From Carposina sasakii (Eukaryota > Arthropoda > Insecta > Lepidoptera > Carposinidae): a stretch of 64,000 bases of DNA. Both the position numbers and the translations under genes were made by a program. The notes below the pieces were generated by a model. That model was not told the origin of the DNA. It saw nothing but the letters and a program-made list of their open reading frames with translations, and did not search any database. Position 1 is the first letter of the stretch, and each line of letters starts with the position of its first letter. Where the stretch lies: contig CP053152.1 of assembly GCA_014607495.2 (NCBI GenBank), forward strand, positions 3,162,001 to 3,226,000, given 5' to 3'. Of the stretch, positions 24,201 to 36,911 are shown one piece after another.

Positions 24201-27200
24201 TTGCTATCTCATCGCCTGAGAGAACTTTGAATGACGCGCGACGTAGATGCGATTTACAGCTCGCCAAAACCGATCATCAGCATAAAAATCTGTAAATAGC
24301 CTTAATTTTATGAAACTTGTAATTGCATCCTGGAGCCCTTTGACCTTACGCCCCACTCTCGTAATTGCCTATCAAGGCGCCTTTACGCCGTCCTCTCTGA
24401 ACTTAGTTACGCCGGTGCAGACATATTGGTAACGCAATAAAGCAGTAATTAGGTAAATGGCGGGTCATTTTGTCCCGCCCCCGATGAGATTATTATTTGA
24501 AGGGCAGGATACTTCCGTCTAGATTGAAGGGGAATTTGTTTAGCTTTGATGAAGTCTGCACTTTGCAGGATTTAGTTTGGGTGGAAGTTGGTGTCGGATT
24601 TAATTGGTGTCGGTGTCAAATGAAAATGTGCACACTTTTACAATAAGACTTAATGTAGTTTTCTCCTGTGTAAACTTTGTCTAAATAACTATTTTTGATA
24701 CATTAGTACCTGCGTAGTTACTAATTCCGTACTTCTCTATTAAGAACACTACTATCCACCCCATTCACTAAGTAACTAGGTACCTGTGCTAGTATATGCA
24801 ATTATGTACTCGTAGGTAATGCAGTCCACTGCTGGACTGCCTCCACCAGAGCACGCCACAAGTCTCGATCTCCCGTTCCATCCAGTCACTACCGCCGCCG
24901 CCCTTTTTAAGTCATGTCTATGTATGAGGTGTAAATTAGGTATATAAAGTACAAAAAACAGAGTATGTAAATTAAACGAAGGATCGAATTAAACTAATAG
25001 ATAAATAATAATAATAAGCCCGTAGGGCAGCTTGTGGCGAGCTGTTGGGAGGTAGCGTTCCCACGGACCTGAAGTACTCCCGGGGGAAGACCCTGTTCCT
25101 CATCTCCGGCGCCGGAGTGAGGTCTGACGAGGAACAGTTCCCCCACCTCTGCCTTGCATTTGCCGGCCGGGCAGAGTGGTGTCGCGAGAGCTATGACAGC
25201 TCGAGGGTGAACGTGCCCGTCAGTAAGTGGCAATATGGCTTCGATTTAAAGTCGAGGGGCACCCCTCCACCCTAGCCACTCACCAAATGTTGCCCCCTTT
25301 GTCACTCCGTGCGTGCGGCCGTTTCAGGGGGCCCATGAAATGAGTCGGCGAGTCACCGCCTGCCACCAAACAATTATGAGACTTGGTTGTAATGGCAGGC
25401 GTCCGTTAGTCTCCTTCAATAGCCCAGTTACCCAACCCCACCCAACATACAGCCCCATAGCCCATGACCTTTGTTTCCATCGCATGACATAGATCTGCAC
25501 TCCAATAGTCTTGCACATGGCGGGGACCATCGCCGGGTGTATAATATTGTGCGGTCGGCGATTGTATCCGCCATGTGTATCCCACACCATATTAAAGTTC
25601 TCTAAAAAGGGCCTCTACATCTTGGCCACGGCCCGATGCACGCCTCTCAAAGGACCGGGACTCTGTAGTCCCGAGAATTTAAACAGAGATACAATAATAA
25701 TAATAAACGTTTATTCTCATTTGACACGGTATGTACAGACAGTAGTTATACAAATTTATAAAATTATAGTGTGTAAGTATTTTGTACATGAATAGATCAT
25801 TCTGGTGTCTAAGCTAGGATTTCCTGTGTTATAGACACCAGAGCATTTTTTTATCATAAAAATATTCATAATACAGTCTGCTTATTATATTATATTATAC
25901 AGGTTGTTTTTTTGTGGCCACCTTTAACGAAGGGTACGTATTCTATACATGAAATAAAGTAAGTTTATGCCAAAAAAAATGCTGGGATTTTTTTTTTTTT
26001 TTTGAAAAAAATAATTAAATTCCTTGATCGTGCGAAATTTATAGTGTCTAGTGTTTATGTTAGTTTTTTTATAGACAGATATTAATTATTTTTCGTGAAA
26101 AAATCCTGCTACGCGCGTCTATGTGCATTTATGCAGAAAAACGCAGTCTATTTACTCAACTTTGGACCCTAATATTTTGGAAACCAGACACTTACCAGGT
26201 ATGCTTCCATGGAGAAAAATGATCGTGATGATGAGGAGATTCCGTAGTTTTCGGGAACGTTGACGACCAAAAATCATCCTGTATATATTTGCGAAAAAAC
26301 AATGAACATATAATAATCAATCAATCAAGAAAAATATAAAATATAAAAAGTGAGCCATAAAAATTGCAGTGAGTGGTAAAATACAATGGATGTCAAGCAA
26401 GAATAAGCAATTTAACTCAATAAACCAATTAAATTCTCCCCTTCCAGGTAGCCCATCCCTATTAGCCACTGGCTGATCTTTCTCTTACATTGATTCCTAC
26501 ATAGTGAATAGATAGCCAGATCTTTGTTAGCTCTCTTATAGAGATGAACACCCCAAATAACATACACTTATAGGTACTTCTGCGACTAATAGCTAAATAC
26601 GATAAGTCGTAATTGATTGGACCACTTCATCAGGACCGCTATCCATCACGCTATCGTGACGTATCCGTTAAGTGCTAACGGTACATTATTGTGATGTAAT
26701 ACAACCCTTATTATGAATAAGGTTATGACAGATTATTGGATGTATTACCGCATCATTACTCTGATTTTCAAATCTGCAGCATGGCTGTATAAATTTTCCC
26801 ATTTACAACGAGCTTAAGTCTTTAAAAAACTAATCGGTAGGTAATTTTTAATTTAAAAAATCTGGTATTCTGTGTTAATTTTACAATTAGAAGAAAACTT
26901 GGGAAAAAACTCTATAAAATTTTGAGAAGACCTCTCAGAACTCTCACAAACCTCTAGAGCATAAAACACATTTCAATTATCAAATCGAACAACGTAAAAT
27001 CAAATCGAATACAGTATATTTATTGCCCGGCGACCACTAATGGCTATAAATTGAAACCGTCGATACGATCAGTCCCGGGATGATTTAATACTAAGATCCC
27101 GCGATACCCAATCATCCCGGGATTCCCGCGGGATTTACATTCGCCGAGACTTATCGTCTGAAGGAGGGTCAGTTTCATGTAAATTCTATAGCATTTTATT

Positions 27201-30200
27201 GTCAAGGTACTATAATGTAGATTGATTTGTATTATTGGTGTTTATTTTATTGAGTATTTAATACTATTTACTTACTTCGGTATCTTCATGAACCTACATT
27301 ATTTAACCTCTAATTATTATCAACTCGTCATCTTAGTTTTTGAATTTGTGAACACATTTTATAGAAATATAGGTTTTTGTACTAAATTATTATTATTAAA
27401 CAATAATTTATCGCATTTATCCATAGAATTCATATTATTCCGATCTGCCTCCTTGCTTTCTTAGTCTAATCTATTAACCTATGGTAAAAGGTAGGTAGTC
27501 TGTGAATTTTTCATTAGGGTTTTACTTTATTATGTAGAGCTAGAGCTCTAGAGACTCTGGAGTCTCTTCGTTAAAATCAAGAGCCGTTATCACACTAGGC
27601 TAACTACCTACATACACACTCGAACCCCTATATCAAAATACGTACAAAAGCCACATCCAAAGCCCCATTAAGACTTCTTAAAGTTAAGCGACACGAAAAC
27701 TGAACGCCGAAGCGAGTCGAGAGAGCGGGACTTATCCGACCTGTTGCATCCGGCAATAAACTAAATCCGAGCCATATTCCCGGGATTGTCTCGATTCTCC
27801 CCTAAAGTAATGCTCCACAACTTCTATTAAATGCGATACTGTGGTGTGTCGATTTGATTCAGTGACAATTATTTATAGGGTTGTGTAGCGAATTTTGGAA
27901 ATAGGATATTGAATCTTATGAATAACTTGTCCTTCATTATGATGTGACACATTGTCATTTTGTTACACCTACATTATTTCAATACATATAATCACGCCTT
28001 TATCCCTTACGGGGTAGGCAGAGCACCAAGGGCCGATAGAACCACATGGTGCCACTGCTGATCAATTTTGAGGGTATAGTTGATAGTTATTTCAATAAAA
28101 ACTAAATATAGGGTCTTTTCAAAATTAGTGATTATCTTTTGACACGAAACTAGGTAGGTAAAAAGAAAACTTTCACTATGGGACCAACTTCGAAATAGTG
28201 AAAAAAAAATCAGCTGTTCTATACAATCTCGAATAATTACCTACCTAGTTTCGTATCAAAAGATAATCACTAATTTTGAAAAGACCTTATATTTAGTTTT
28301 TATTGAAATAACTATCAACTATACCCTCAAAATTGGTCAGAAGTGGCACCATGTGGTTCTATCGGCCCTTGATGCTTTGCCTACCCCGTAAAGGATAAAG
28401 GCGTGATTATATGTATGTATTTATTTAAATAATGTAGGTTTACAAAATGATAATGGGCCACATCATAATGAAGGACAAGTTATTCCAGTACCTACCTAGA
28501 TGTCTGTGATAGTAAATGCCTTGATACCTTGAAGCAGGATAAAGTCGAAAGTTTGGATATCCACATTAACCTCAAGCACTGTTTTGGGTTTCCTGGCTGC
28601 ATAGATATAGCGAGAGAGGTCCCAGACGAGTGACGAGAGTCCAGGCACTCTATAAAACTGGCAAGTCACTTGTTCTTATTGTCTCAACAACTTCAACAAG
28701 CTGTCTTTGTCTAGAACGGAAGCTGCTCGTTTAACAAATTGTGTACTTAATTCATTAACCGATTGTTCCATAAGCACTTTCTTGGAAACCCAAAATCATC
28801 ATTAGTATCATTTCATACAAATCGACAATCTTGGATACGCAGGAGTCGAGTGCTGGGCTAGGGCTTGGCGCCAAATTGTTCAAAGCCGTGCCTCTCAAAC
28901 TATTAGGTACTTACAACAAAAAACAAATAAAATAAATAGCTGTATATATGAGAAACAATTTCAAAATAAAAACCTGTTATCAAGAACTGGAGGATCACAA
29001 ACCAAATCCTACGCTTGGCATAGCAGGGCCAGATGAAAGGCCTGTGTGAAATTACTAACTCATCGATAAACACGGGAATTTTATTTTACAACGTAGTGTA
29101 TCATATAACAATCAATTTTTTAATTACAGGGATTTTTTTATCCATCTCTTACGTCTTGTGGTATACAGGTAATTAATTAAATATGTTTACATTTAACTGA
29201 CCACAAATTACAAATTGTTATAGATCACACAGTATTACACTGTTAATCATTTGTAGTTTTACCCTTTTCTTTGATTACCTACTCGTACAAATAACTTATG
29301 ATGCAAATTCATTCAAAATTCTAATGAATTTACCCAAGACAAAGTTCTATGTACCTTAGTACTTAGTTGTTTGTTTAGTTCGTAAGTAAGTTAAATATGG
29401 TTAAATAGGTCATATCCAAGTGGAGCCATTGTATCTTGCAGTGCAGGGAGCATATTACGCTATACGACAGTGTACCAAAATCAATATAATCGCCGGTTAC
29501 CCCCTAACACTACGTAGGTACTACTAACTGCATGAACGTATAAAGAACTTAACACCGCGTTACGTCGGTCAATACTGAGCTTAACGGTAATCTAGTGTAA
29601 GTACTAATTCTATCTCTACACTTGTAGGTAGGTACAATCTTTGCTTGCAATGAAATAACTGGCAATAAAAGTTGTCTCCGCATTGTCTCAAGTTTCTTAA
29701 AAGCATATTCAAAGTGTCTCCGAGTGGCGCAAAAGGACCAATTACGTACTATTCGCTAAGAGCTCCCCTCCGATATGAAATTATTGTCTTGAGAATTGCC
29801 CTCCTCGATAATGGAGAGCTGGGGGAAATCGAGTGAGAACTCTTCAAAACGCTAAGAGGATTATGCTTTCGATTTGAAAGTCGCGATACGGTTCGTACGG
29901 CTGGCGAATTGTATCGGCTCGCTTGAAGACTTGTAGAATTTCGCCACAGAATAAATTATGTACTATGAAATGAAATATAGAAAGAATGAATGAAATATGT
30001 ATGTACTTAGAAAAAATTGAGCATTTCTTTGAATTACATTAATCATTTGAGTAATTGGTTGTCGATTCAAGCACATACTTCTATACCTACACACATAATG
30101 CTATACTGAAAATTCAGCTAGACCTAGTGGTCTGCACTATAGTTACCTACATATTTATAAGGACCCCATCCGAAAAGCCAGGCTGATTAAACCGTAGAAC

Positions 30201-33200
30201 TATAGTATGAAGTAGATTTTGGTGACTGACTTCCTATATTCAAAGTTCAGAACTTTACTACATATTCAGTGATTTGTCTACCGCATTCCAACAACACTCC
30301 CAAAATTCATGATACCTAGTAGTAATGAGCAATATTTTCAGGCGCATTCCTGGTGCCATACTGCATCATGCTGGTGGTGGGAGGCATCCCACTCTTCTAC
30401 ATGGAGCTGGCTCTGGGCCAGTTCCACAGGAAGGGTGCCATCACCTGCTGGGGTCGACTAGTCCCACTTTTTAAAGGTAAATATCAGCCTTCATCCTAGT
30501 TCCACTGCTTGACAAAGGTCTACTCCCTGCCATCTTTTCCACTGGCTTTATCCTACGTGACCTGCAAGCTCCAGCTGAACTTATCGAGGTCATCCATATC
30601 TATCCATCTCTCTCTAGGCTTACTTCGACTTTGGTTAGAAGATTATAAATGACCTTCTCTGTAGCCACTTTGGCCAAAACATCAGGAATACGACAGTTCC
30701 CATTGAGTGAGTAATGTAAAGTAAACTTTAAAGGTAACTTTCTTTAAGCTGAATGAGTAAATAGGTACTTAGCTGCTAATATTGTAACTAATACATTGAT
30801 TGACAGTCAATACATGATATTTCGTACCCACTCGAAATAAACTTTGTACAACTTCAAAATATCTGAAAAGTATCTCACGAAGTTATTTATATTCCAGCTA
30901 AGAGACGGTCAAAGCCATCGTCGTCGTATAAAATAAAGTGCGCTGTGAAATAATGTGGCCATTAGTCAAGATTGAAAACAGTAGGTCCGAGCACTTTACA
31001 CTTGACGGTGTTACAGTTAAGTCCTTTTCTACGTGACCGACCTAGGCGGCTGTGTAGGAATCTCCACCTATTCATATAAAATACATATACATATAAACAC
31101 GCCTTTATCCCTTACGGGGTAGGCAGAGCACCAAGGGCCGATAGGACCACATGGTGCCACTTCTGACGAATTTTGAGGGTATAGTTGAGATGTACAAGTT
31201 CGGTTATATTAGTAGTGACAGGTGGTCAGCCCATCGCCTACAAAATACCAAGAGAAGCAGCTGTAGTACTTATTATACGTTTTTTTTTTCACTCCCAGAG
31301 CAGCATAGAAGTTTCCACCTATTCAATTAGGTAAAATAAATACCTATTTGATTTTGAGTCTCAAATTTTGTATACAGGTTCTCTGTAGTGTGTATACCCT
31401 TCCATTACTGTATTACTGCTATATTAACCTAATTTTTTTTAAAGAAAAAAACCAGACTGCTTTAAAATTTTGACCCACTATCACTCTTAAGATAGATGAA
31501 TCGAATTACACGTCATCTTACTCAAGCTCAAATGCGAACCTGTTTAGGCTCTGGAGCGTACCAAATAAAATATAGGTATACATACAGACCTACCTACACT
31601 CGAAAACATAACCATCTTTCTGGCGTAGTCGGGTAAAAATAGTCCAGAGTACCTGTCCACGAAATTACATGTTTATTGTTCCTAGAGGAGTTCCTAATTC
31701 GCTAAAAACTCAGGAGTTTACACAATCTTGAAATAGAAATACTTACTTACCTAGCTATTTGATTTTGAGTCTCAAAATTTGGTCCCTCACTTACTCGATG
31801 CACTAAGCTTAATACCTACCTATTTGACCAGTGAGAGTAAAATTATGCAAAAATTATGAATATTGGCGACGTCCGCTAAGATAGGATAACCCAAAATTCC
31901 TGAAGTATCAGGATTTTAAAGTTAACGAAAGTTTATATGTTGTCCAGTACCACTGGCGGCTCGTCCTAAGGAGCGCTTGTGCAGTGTACTCCCACCCACG
32001 AAGATTACATAGGCAATCTATATTTCTCTATATTTATAATTATCTTTCAATTCTACTATGTTTATACAATAGTGTCTACGCGTTCGTCTCAAGTAAGTTG
32101 TAATGTTATGTATCGAGTGGAGCGCTAGCGATCGCGCTCCAATGAAACGAAATTTGGTACGATTTCTAGTACTGTATTCAATGAGTGCGAAAGAGACATA
32201 CCAACATAGGCCGGCGTGTGAAACAGAAGATTTCGTATGAAAAATTAGCCTAATCTGGAGCGCCGCTTACCTTAATTCGTAGTGTGCGTATGCAGCCACT
32301 AGATGTCGCTTAGTCCAAGTTAGAACGCGATATGGTTGTCTTTAATGTGTTTTTGTCTTTAATCTGAATTTTAATAAGAGTGAGGATTAGAGTGTTCTGT
32401 GGTGAGGATAGTTTCATTCGTTAAGGGAGTGATTACGCGCGGTGACGCGCGGCGGCGTTTCCAAACTGTAATTTTGCATGCGCTCATATAAAAAATATGT
32501 GAACTCCCATCTAAAAATGTCAGTTCAGTAGCCGCCACTGTCCAGGACTCCCATTAGTTAAGTATTTGACACTCTCTTTTTAATAAAGACGTCTGCGGGT
32601 CTAACTGCCATCAGATACATTTATTATACAATAGTTACTTAAAAGCTACTCCTTAGCAAAAAAAGATACATTTCCGGATCGCCAACTAGGGTATTGTGAT
32701 ACCCTAGTTACATACATAAATAAAAATTACGCCCCTTTCCCGGAGGGGTAGGCAGAGATCAAGGATCTCCATTTGCTACGATCCTGACACACCTCTTTTG
32801 CTTCATCTACTTTCATGATATTCTTCATGCACGCTCGTCGGTTTAGGATACTCTTGCCCTGATATTGCCTTGATATTCTCTAGAATTTCACCAATTTGAT
32901 CGGTGAAAGTCCGGCGAGGTCTTCCCCTTGCAACCCTTCCATCCACTCCTCCGTTGTACCTACCCTTTCTTTGTCAGTCTACTTTCACTCATCCTCTCGA
33001 CATGCCCAAACCACCTCAACATACCCTTCTCAATCTTTGTCACCACGTCTACATTTATTCCGATCACACTTTTTTCTCATGATCACCTCATTTCTTATTC
33101 TATCTATCAAAATACATACTTCTCAATGCTCTAATTTCCACCGCATTCACTGGGCTTTGGTGTTTTAGCTTCTGCCATACCCAACTTTCACTACCAAACA

Positions 33201-36200
33201 TAAGAATCGGCACAAAAACACCTCTACGTGCCGTTTGTGACACTTTCTAGCTACTCATAAAAGAATTAAGTGCTCCATTCACCCGATTCCCAGCATTACC
33301 TTACCTTAGTTATTGTGATGTGATTATAGGAATGTAATCAAATAAATACTCATAAATTACATCGAACTTTTCTGAATGTGGCTGTTTCACTTTATAAATA
33401 AAATGAGTGATAGCAAACAAGTTCTTAGTTATACTTATTACTTACCCAGGCAGACTCACAAGACGCAGATTTTACGCGCGGAGCTAATCTGAAACAGAAA
33501 TAAGATCATTTTAAATTCACACTGTGAGATACCTACTATTCTTTCACATTTAAATAAAGTGTCTTGTATAGATACTTTTATCTACATTTCCTAAAACATT
33601 TAGTTCAAGATAAAAAAGAAAAAACTTTGCATGAACTTACTAAACTTGTCGTGAATATTGGTCACCTCATTTCTACATCATCATAGAAAAGACACCTCTA
33701 ATCCAGTACCAAAGATGCTTGCACAGTCCCGAAGGTATCCCGGCCGCACTTAACACCAGTAATTGACCCATTTTCCCCGGCTTCCCCTAAGTGCTCCATA
33801 CGACTCAAAGCCCCACTAGATTTGCGGCAGCATAAGCCTCTGATTTCATTGTCACGTTCGCACCCTGAGTGGCTCTCCGATATGATTTTTCAGAAATAAA
33901 TTGTTAATGGAGTGGAAAGGAAGTATTTTTTGTGGGGTTTAGCTTTTGTCTGAATGCGAAGGTATGGGACGGTCAAGTGATTTGGTTGAATAGTATATGC
34001 GGAGTTTTGAGTGCAAAATATTTTTTACTTTCTTTGTAACTAAATTAAAGAAATCATTGACTAACCTTATATTACACTTACTCTACTTATGTAGGTAATT
34101 ATAAAACAACGTTTACCTTTACCTTTTTCAGTCTACTCCCGCCAAAAATTCTACTTCCGTTTTGCCAAATAAGCTACCAAAATCAAAAGTAATGTTGTCA
34201 TCATCTGCATTTTTTAGTAGGAAATTGGTAGAGCGGTTAATACCGCTTATAAAAATACAATCTTTTTTATAATATAAAGTATGTACACCTTTTAATATTA
34301 TAAGTTTTTAATTATTTTGTATAAGTACCTAATAATATGTATACGATAATAATTACTTATTACATCGCTTAGGCTATTAACTGAATATATTTCTATCGAA
34401 ATGATACAATGCTATAATATTGCTTTCTAAAATCTGTTTTCACCACAGGAATCGGTTATGCCGTTGTTTTAATTGCATTTTACGTGGACTTCTATTACAA
34501 TGTCATCATCGCGTGGGCTCTTCGTTTCTTCTTCGCTTCTTTCACGACTATGCTACCCTGGACGAACTGTGACAATGAATGGAATACCCCAGCTTGTAGA
34601 CCCGTAAGTACCGAAAGTGTGCTCAAATTTGCATCACCTATATCTATATATGTGTAAACGGTGGGTATAATTCGGACGAGCAATATCAATGAAATTTTAC
34701 ACCTATGTTGTATTTACCTAACTCGGAATATTACCTACATAGCAGTAATGCATCATGCATAAATCATCAAACTATGACGCTAGTTAAGGCATAATGATAA
34801 GTCATGGTATACCTACTTATCTGATAATGAATAACATTATTATTATTATTATTATTCAATTCTAGTTTGAGGCGATATGGGAATCTACTGGATTAAATAG
34901 ATCTCGACATCGGCATAATGAAACGTCTACTTTAGTTCCACCTCCAACTACTCCATTTACTTCGGCAGCTTCGGAATATTTCAAGTCAGTGTCTAGAAAA
35001 TATATTATTATGTACCTATGTATGTTGATACATTGAAATATCTTTCATACTGTATTTTCTTATTGCAGCCGTGCTATATTGGAACTTCATGGGAGTGAAG
35101 GTTTACACGACCTGGGCACAATTAAATGGGACATGGCTTTGTGCTTGTTTGCTGTGTACATCATCTGTTATTTTTCTCTATGGAAAGGCATCAGTACTTC
35201 TGGAAAAGTAACATATTTTAACGAATATTATAATTTCGCATTAAATATTTGTAAAGATAATAAGTGTCTACTAATTTCATATTTCTCTATTTCAGGTCGT
35301 TTGGTTTACCGCTTTATTTCCCTACGCAGTACTTTTAATACTTTTGGTCCGTGGAATAACTCTCCCAGGATCTGCAACAGGAATTCAATATTATCTCAGT
35401 CCGAATTTTGAAGCTATTACTCAACCACAGGTTATTCTTATTACAAAAAATTTTCATTATAATTTACAGAATATTAATAATTACAAGCACTAAGTTGTAT
35501 CATTTTGACACTGGGTATGTTTTCAGGTTTGGGTAGATGCAGCAACACAAGTATTCTTCTCTTTAGGTCCTGGATTTGGAGTTCTTTTAGCATATGCCTC
35601 TTATAATAAATACCACAATAATGTCTACAAGTAAGTTTCCAAGTATTCTTACATGAGCGACATACATTTTTAATAATAAAAAATTTACTCGCACTTGATT
35701 AAACAAAACTTCTAACTCACTTTCTATTTTAGGGATGCTATTCTTACCAGTGTCATAAATTCAGCTACATCTTTCATTGCTGGGTTTGTCATCTTTAGTG
35801 TCTTAGGATACATGGCACATGCTTCTGGAAGAGACGTCCAAGACGTGGCCACTGAAGGACCGGGTCTAGTCTTTGTGGTGTATCCCGCAGCAATAGCCAC
35901 TATGCCAGGTTCTACATTTTGGGCTCTAATTTTTTTTATGATGCTTCTTACACTTGGATTGGATAGCTCCGTAAGTCTTATCTATTTATATATTAAACAA
36001 TTACAAAACGCAATTATACATGTCCTAAGTAAAATTATTACCTCTTTTTTCAGTTTGGAGGTTCCGAAGCGATAATAACAGCACTCAGTGATGAATTTCC
36101 ACCTATTGGTCGTCATCGGGAGATTTTTGTAGCTTGCCTTTTTACGTTGTACTTCTTCGTGGGATTGGCATCGTGCACCAAAGGTGGATTTTATTTCTTT

Positions 36201-36911
36201 CAGCTTTTGGACAGATACGCTGCAGGATACTCAATATTAGTAGCGGTATTTTTCGAAGCTATTGCAGTTTCCTGGATTTACGGTAATTTATTATCTTTAT
36301 TTATGTTTTGGTTTGACTAAAAACTTTTTGGATAGATTAAGTGAACGTAGACTGACTTAAAACTGTTTTAGGCACGGAACGATTTTGTGAGGACATCAAA
36401 GATATGATTGGATTCCGACCAGGAGTCTACTGGCGTTTCTGTTGGCGTTTTGCTGCTCCTGTGTTTCTTTTATTTATCACCGCATATGGCCTCTTGGACT
36501 ACGAACCACTGCAATACGAGGGTTACATATACCCAGCATGGGCAAATGTTTTGGGCTGGGCCATTGCCGGTTCCAGCGTTATGTGTATACCTGTCGTGGC
36601 TATTTACAAACTCCTAACAACAAAAGGAACATTCTTTCAGGTACTACTAATAGACATTATTTTTATTATTTTACATATTGGTGATAAATATTTAAAATAA
36701 ACAACTACTTAATTATTTCAAAACATTATGTTTACAGAGATTAACGATTCTAACAACACCGTATGCAGACACACAAAGTACAAACACTATTCAAAATGGT
36801 ATGGTGGTATCTGAAAGTGGAGGGGTGCGCCTTGCTTCAAACCTGCACACTCCAACTACTCCTCAACAACCTTTGGCTCCTTCCCTAGCATCCGCTCCAG
36901 CACTTGTGTGA
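15251..36911 (+). CDS. DAT: Sodium-dependent dopamine transporter (SLC6 family)
   Basis: Plasma-membrane Na+/Cl- coupled transporter clearing dopamine from synapses. Eleven exons, all GT-AG and all joining in phase: 15251-15449, 30342-30476, 34449-34603, 34866-34984, 35069-35207, 35296-35430, 35527-35630, 35733-35970, 36054-36282, 36372-36640, 36738-36911 (TGA). Total 631 residues, typical for insect DAT. Seen: N-terminal gate RETW (31-34); TM1 [14 protein letters not shown] with Asp50, the amine-binding Asp of monoamine transporters; conserved Cys pair in extracellular loop 2 ([12 protein letters not shown]), then NRS and NET glycosylation sites; TM6 [11 protein letters not shown] (304-314); TM8 LDSSFGG (405-411). 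DAT is preferred over SERT from [19 protein letters not shown] and [11 protein letters not shown], which read like insect DAT; the call is from memory of the families. A second in-frame Met (residue 19, ATG at 15305) is an alternative start. Exon 1 is separated by a 14.9 kb intron; the rest is compact. No frame breaks seen. Confidence 0.95.
17830..18211 (+). mobile_element. TA-MITE family A, copy in DAT intron 1
   Basis: Starts CAGGATGTTTTTTTGTGGCC and ends ACCAAAAATCATCCTG, flanked by TA on both sides. It is 382 bp and nearly identical to the copies at 23082 and 25900, so insertion or amplification was recent. No open frame of use. Confidence 0.8.
18385..18460 (+). repeat. tRNA-derived SINE head
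   Basis: TTGCCCAATGGTCAACACG resembles a pol III A box. After tRNA-like spacing, GTAGGTTCGATTCCAGTCAC supplies a B box. The anticodon arm is poor, so this is a SINE head or tRNA pseudogene, not a tRNA. Confidence 0.5.
18599..19223 (+). pseudogene. LINE 3' end (ORF2 C-terminus plus 3' UTR), plus-strand copy
   Basis: Matches, in opposite orientation, the 3' part of the LINE at 20299-21796. It reads [12 protein letters not shown] and [13 protein letters not shown], then a deletion and frame break, then [13 protein letters not shown] and a stop, followed by the same 3' UTR (GGTGGGTGAATT to CGGTAGTACCTGTAACAG). It is 5' truncated, as LINE copies usually are. The copies point at each other, tail to tail, with about 1.1 kb between them. 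Confidence 0.65.
19224..20298. other. Spacer between the tail-to-tail LINE copies
   Basis: AT-rich, non-coding. It includes a short segment beginning TACAGGATGACTGGAAAACG (19693) that looks like the end of another DNA element, and CATAATTTC-type low-complexity stretches. I recognise nothing else. Confidence 0.4.
20299..21796 (-). pseudogene. Jockey-like LINE reverse transcriptase fragment
   Basis: The minus strand reads [17 protein letters not shown], then [14 protein letters not shown], then [15 protein letters not shown], then [13 protein letters not shown] with the YADD catalytic motif, then [15 protein letters not shown]. This is the standard order of a Jockey/CR1-type reverse transcriptase. 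It is inactive: in-frame stops occur after STATAL and just before KFHLYADD, and the 5' half of the element is absent. The largest intact frame is 20659-21255. 20299-20658 is the element's 3' UTR. Confidence 0.8.
21800..23081. other. Intronic DNA without recognised features
   Basis: DAT intron 1 sequence. Short frames on both strands have no recognisable protein content. I see no clear repeat ends here. Confidence 0.4.
23082..23461 (+). mobile_element. TA-MITE family A, copy in DAT intron 1
   Basis: Ends CAGGGTGTTTTTTTGTGGCC and CCAAAAATCACCCTG, flanked by TA. It differs from the 17830 copy mainly in the length of an A/T run and a few bases. Confidence 0.8.
24836..24910. repeat. Short LINE/SINE tail fragment (CCACTGCTGGAC type)
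   Basis: CAGTCCACTGCTGGACTGCC followed by CACGCCACAAGTCTCG resembles a very common lepidopteran repeat tail. Relatives are at 30500-30640 and 56118-56175. From 23465 to 24835 I see no other feature I can support. Confidence 0.4.
25018..25700 (+). mobile_element. GC-rich 3' end of a non-LTR retrotransposon
   Basis: A 680-bp block much richer in GC than its surroundings ends in an (ATA)n tail (ACAATAATAATAATAAACG). An abrupt GC-rich body with a short microsatellite tail is typical of a 5'-truncated LINE 3' end. The open frames on both strands lack catalytic motifs I know, so the clade is not assigned. Confidence 0.5.
25900..26281 (+). mobile_element. TA-MITE family A, copy in DAT intron 1
   Basis: Ends CAGGTTGTTTTTTTGTGGCC and CCAAAAATCATCCTG, flanked by TA. 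It is 382 bp and nearly identical to the copies at 17830 and 23082. Confidence 0.8.
27073..27122. repeat. Perfect 13-bp inverted repeat TCCCGGGATGATT
   Basis: TCCCGGGATGATT at 27073-27085 and its complement AATCATCCCGGGA at 27110-27122 form a hairpin with a 24-base loop. It is followed by TTCCCGCGGGAT. No known element is recognised. Confidence 0.5.
27920..28485. repeat. 566-bp palindrome (foldback element)
   Basis: The arms 27920-28162 and 28236-28485 are inverted copies, starting AATAACTTGTCCTTCATTA and including CACGCCTTTATCC, GGGCCGATAGAACCACATGG and ACGAAACTAGGTAGGTAA. The spacer is about 73 bases. Part of each arm belongs to a repeat family also present at 31085, 48140 and 50260-51100. 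Confidence 0.75.
30500..30640 (+). repeat. LINE/SINE tail fragment
   Basis: TTCCACTGCTTGACAAAGGT and CTTATCGAGGTCATCC phrases resemble the repeat tail noted at 24836. It lies in DAT intron 2, just after exon 2. Low information; edges approximate. Confidence 0.35.
31085..31315 (+). repeat. Foldback-family arm fragment
   Basis: Starts CACGCCTTTATCCCTTACGG and continues through GATGTACAAGTTCGGTTA, GACAGGTGGTCAGCCC and AGCAGCTGTAGTA to CCCAGAGCAGCATAGAAG. The same order occurs in the arm at 50732-51100, though the CCCTCTTGTCCC part is missing here. Confidence 0.6.
32716..33260 (-). pseudogene. RTE-like LINE ORF C-terminal fragment
   Basis: The minus strand reads [16 protein letters not shown], then after a frame break [18 protein letters not shown] and [17 protein letters not shown] and GRPRRT are typical of the C-terminal part of RTE-type LINE reverse transcriptases in insects. 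No catalytic core is present and the frame is broken. It lies in DAT intron 2. Confidence 0.6.

Noticed and set aside
24029..24295. 88-residue frame with fairly balanced composition
   Set aside because: No recognised domain, no splice signals that fit, and it lies inside the DAT intron; kept out for lack of support.
25045..25590. Overlapping open frames on both strands in the GC-rich block
   Set aside because: Frames on both strands follow from high GC; no catalytic motifs, and the block ends in a LINE-type microsatellite tail.
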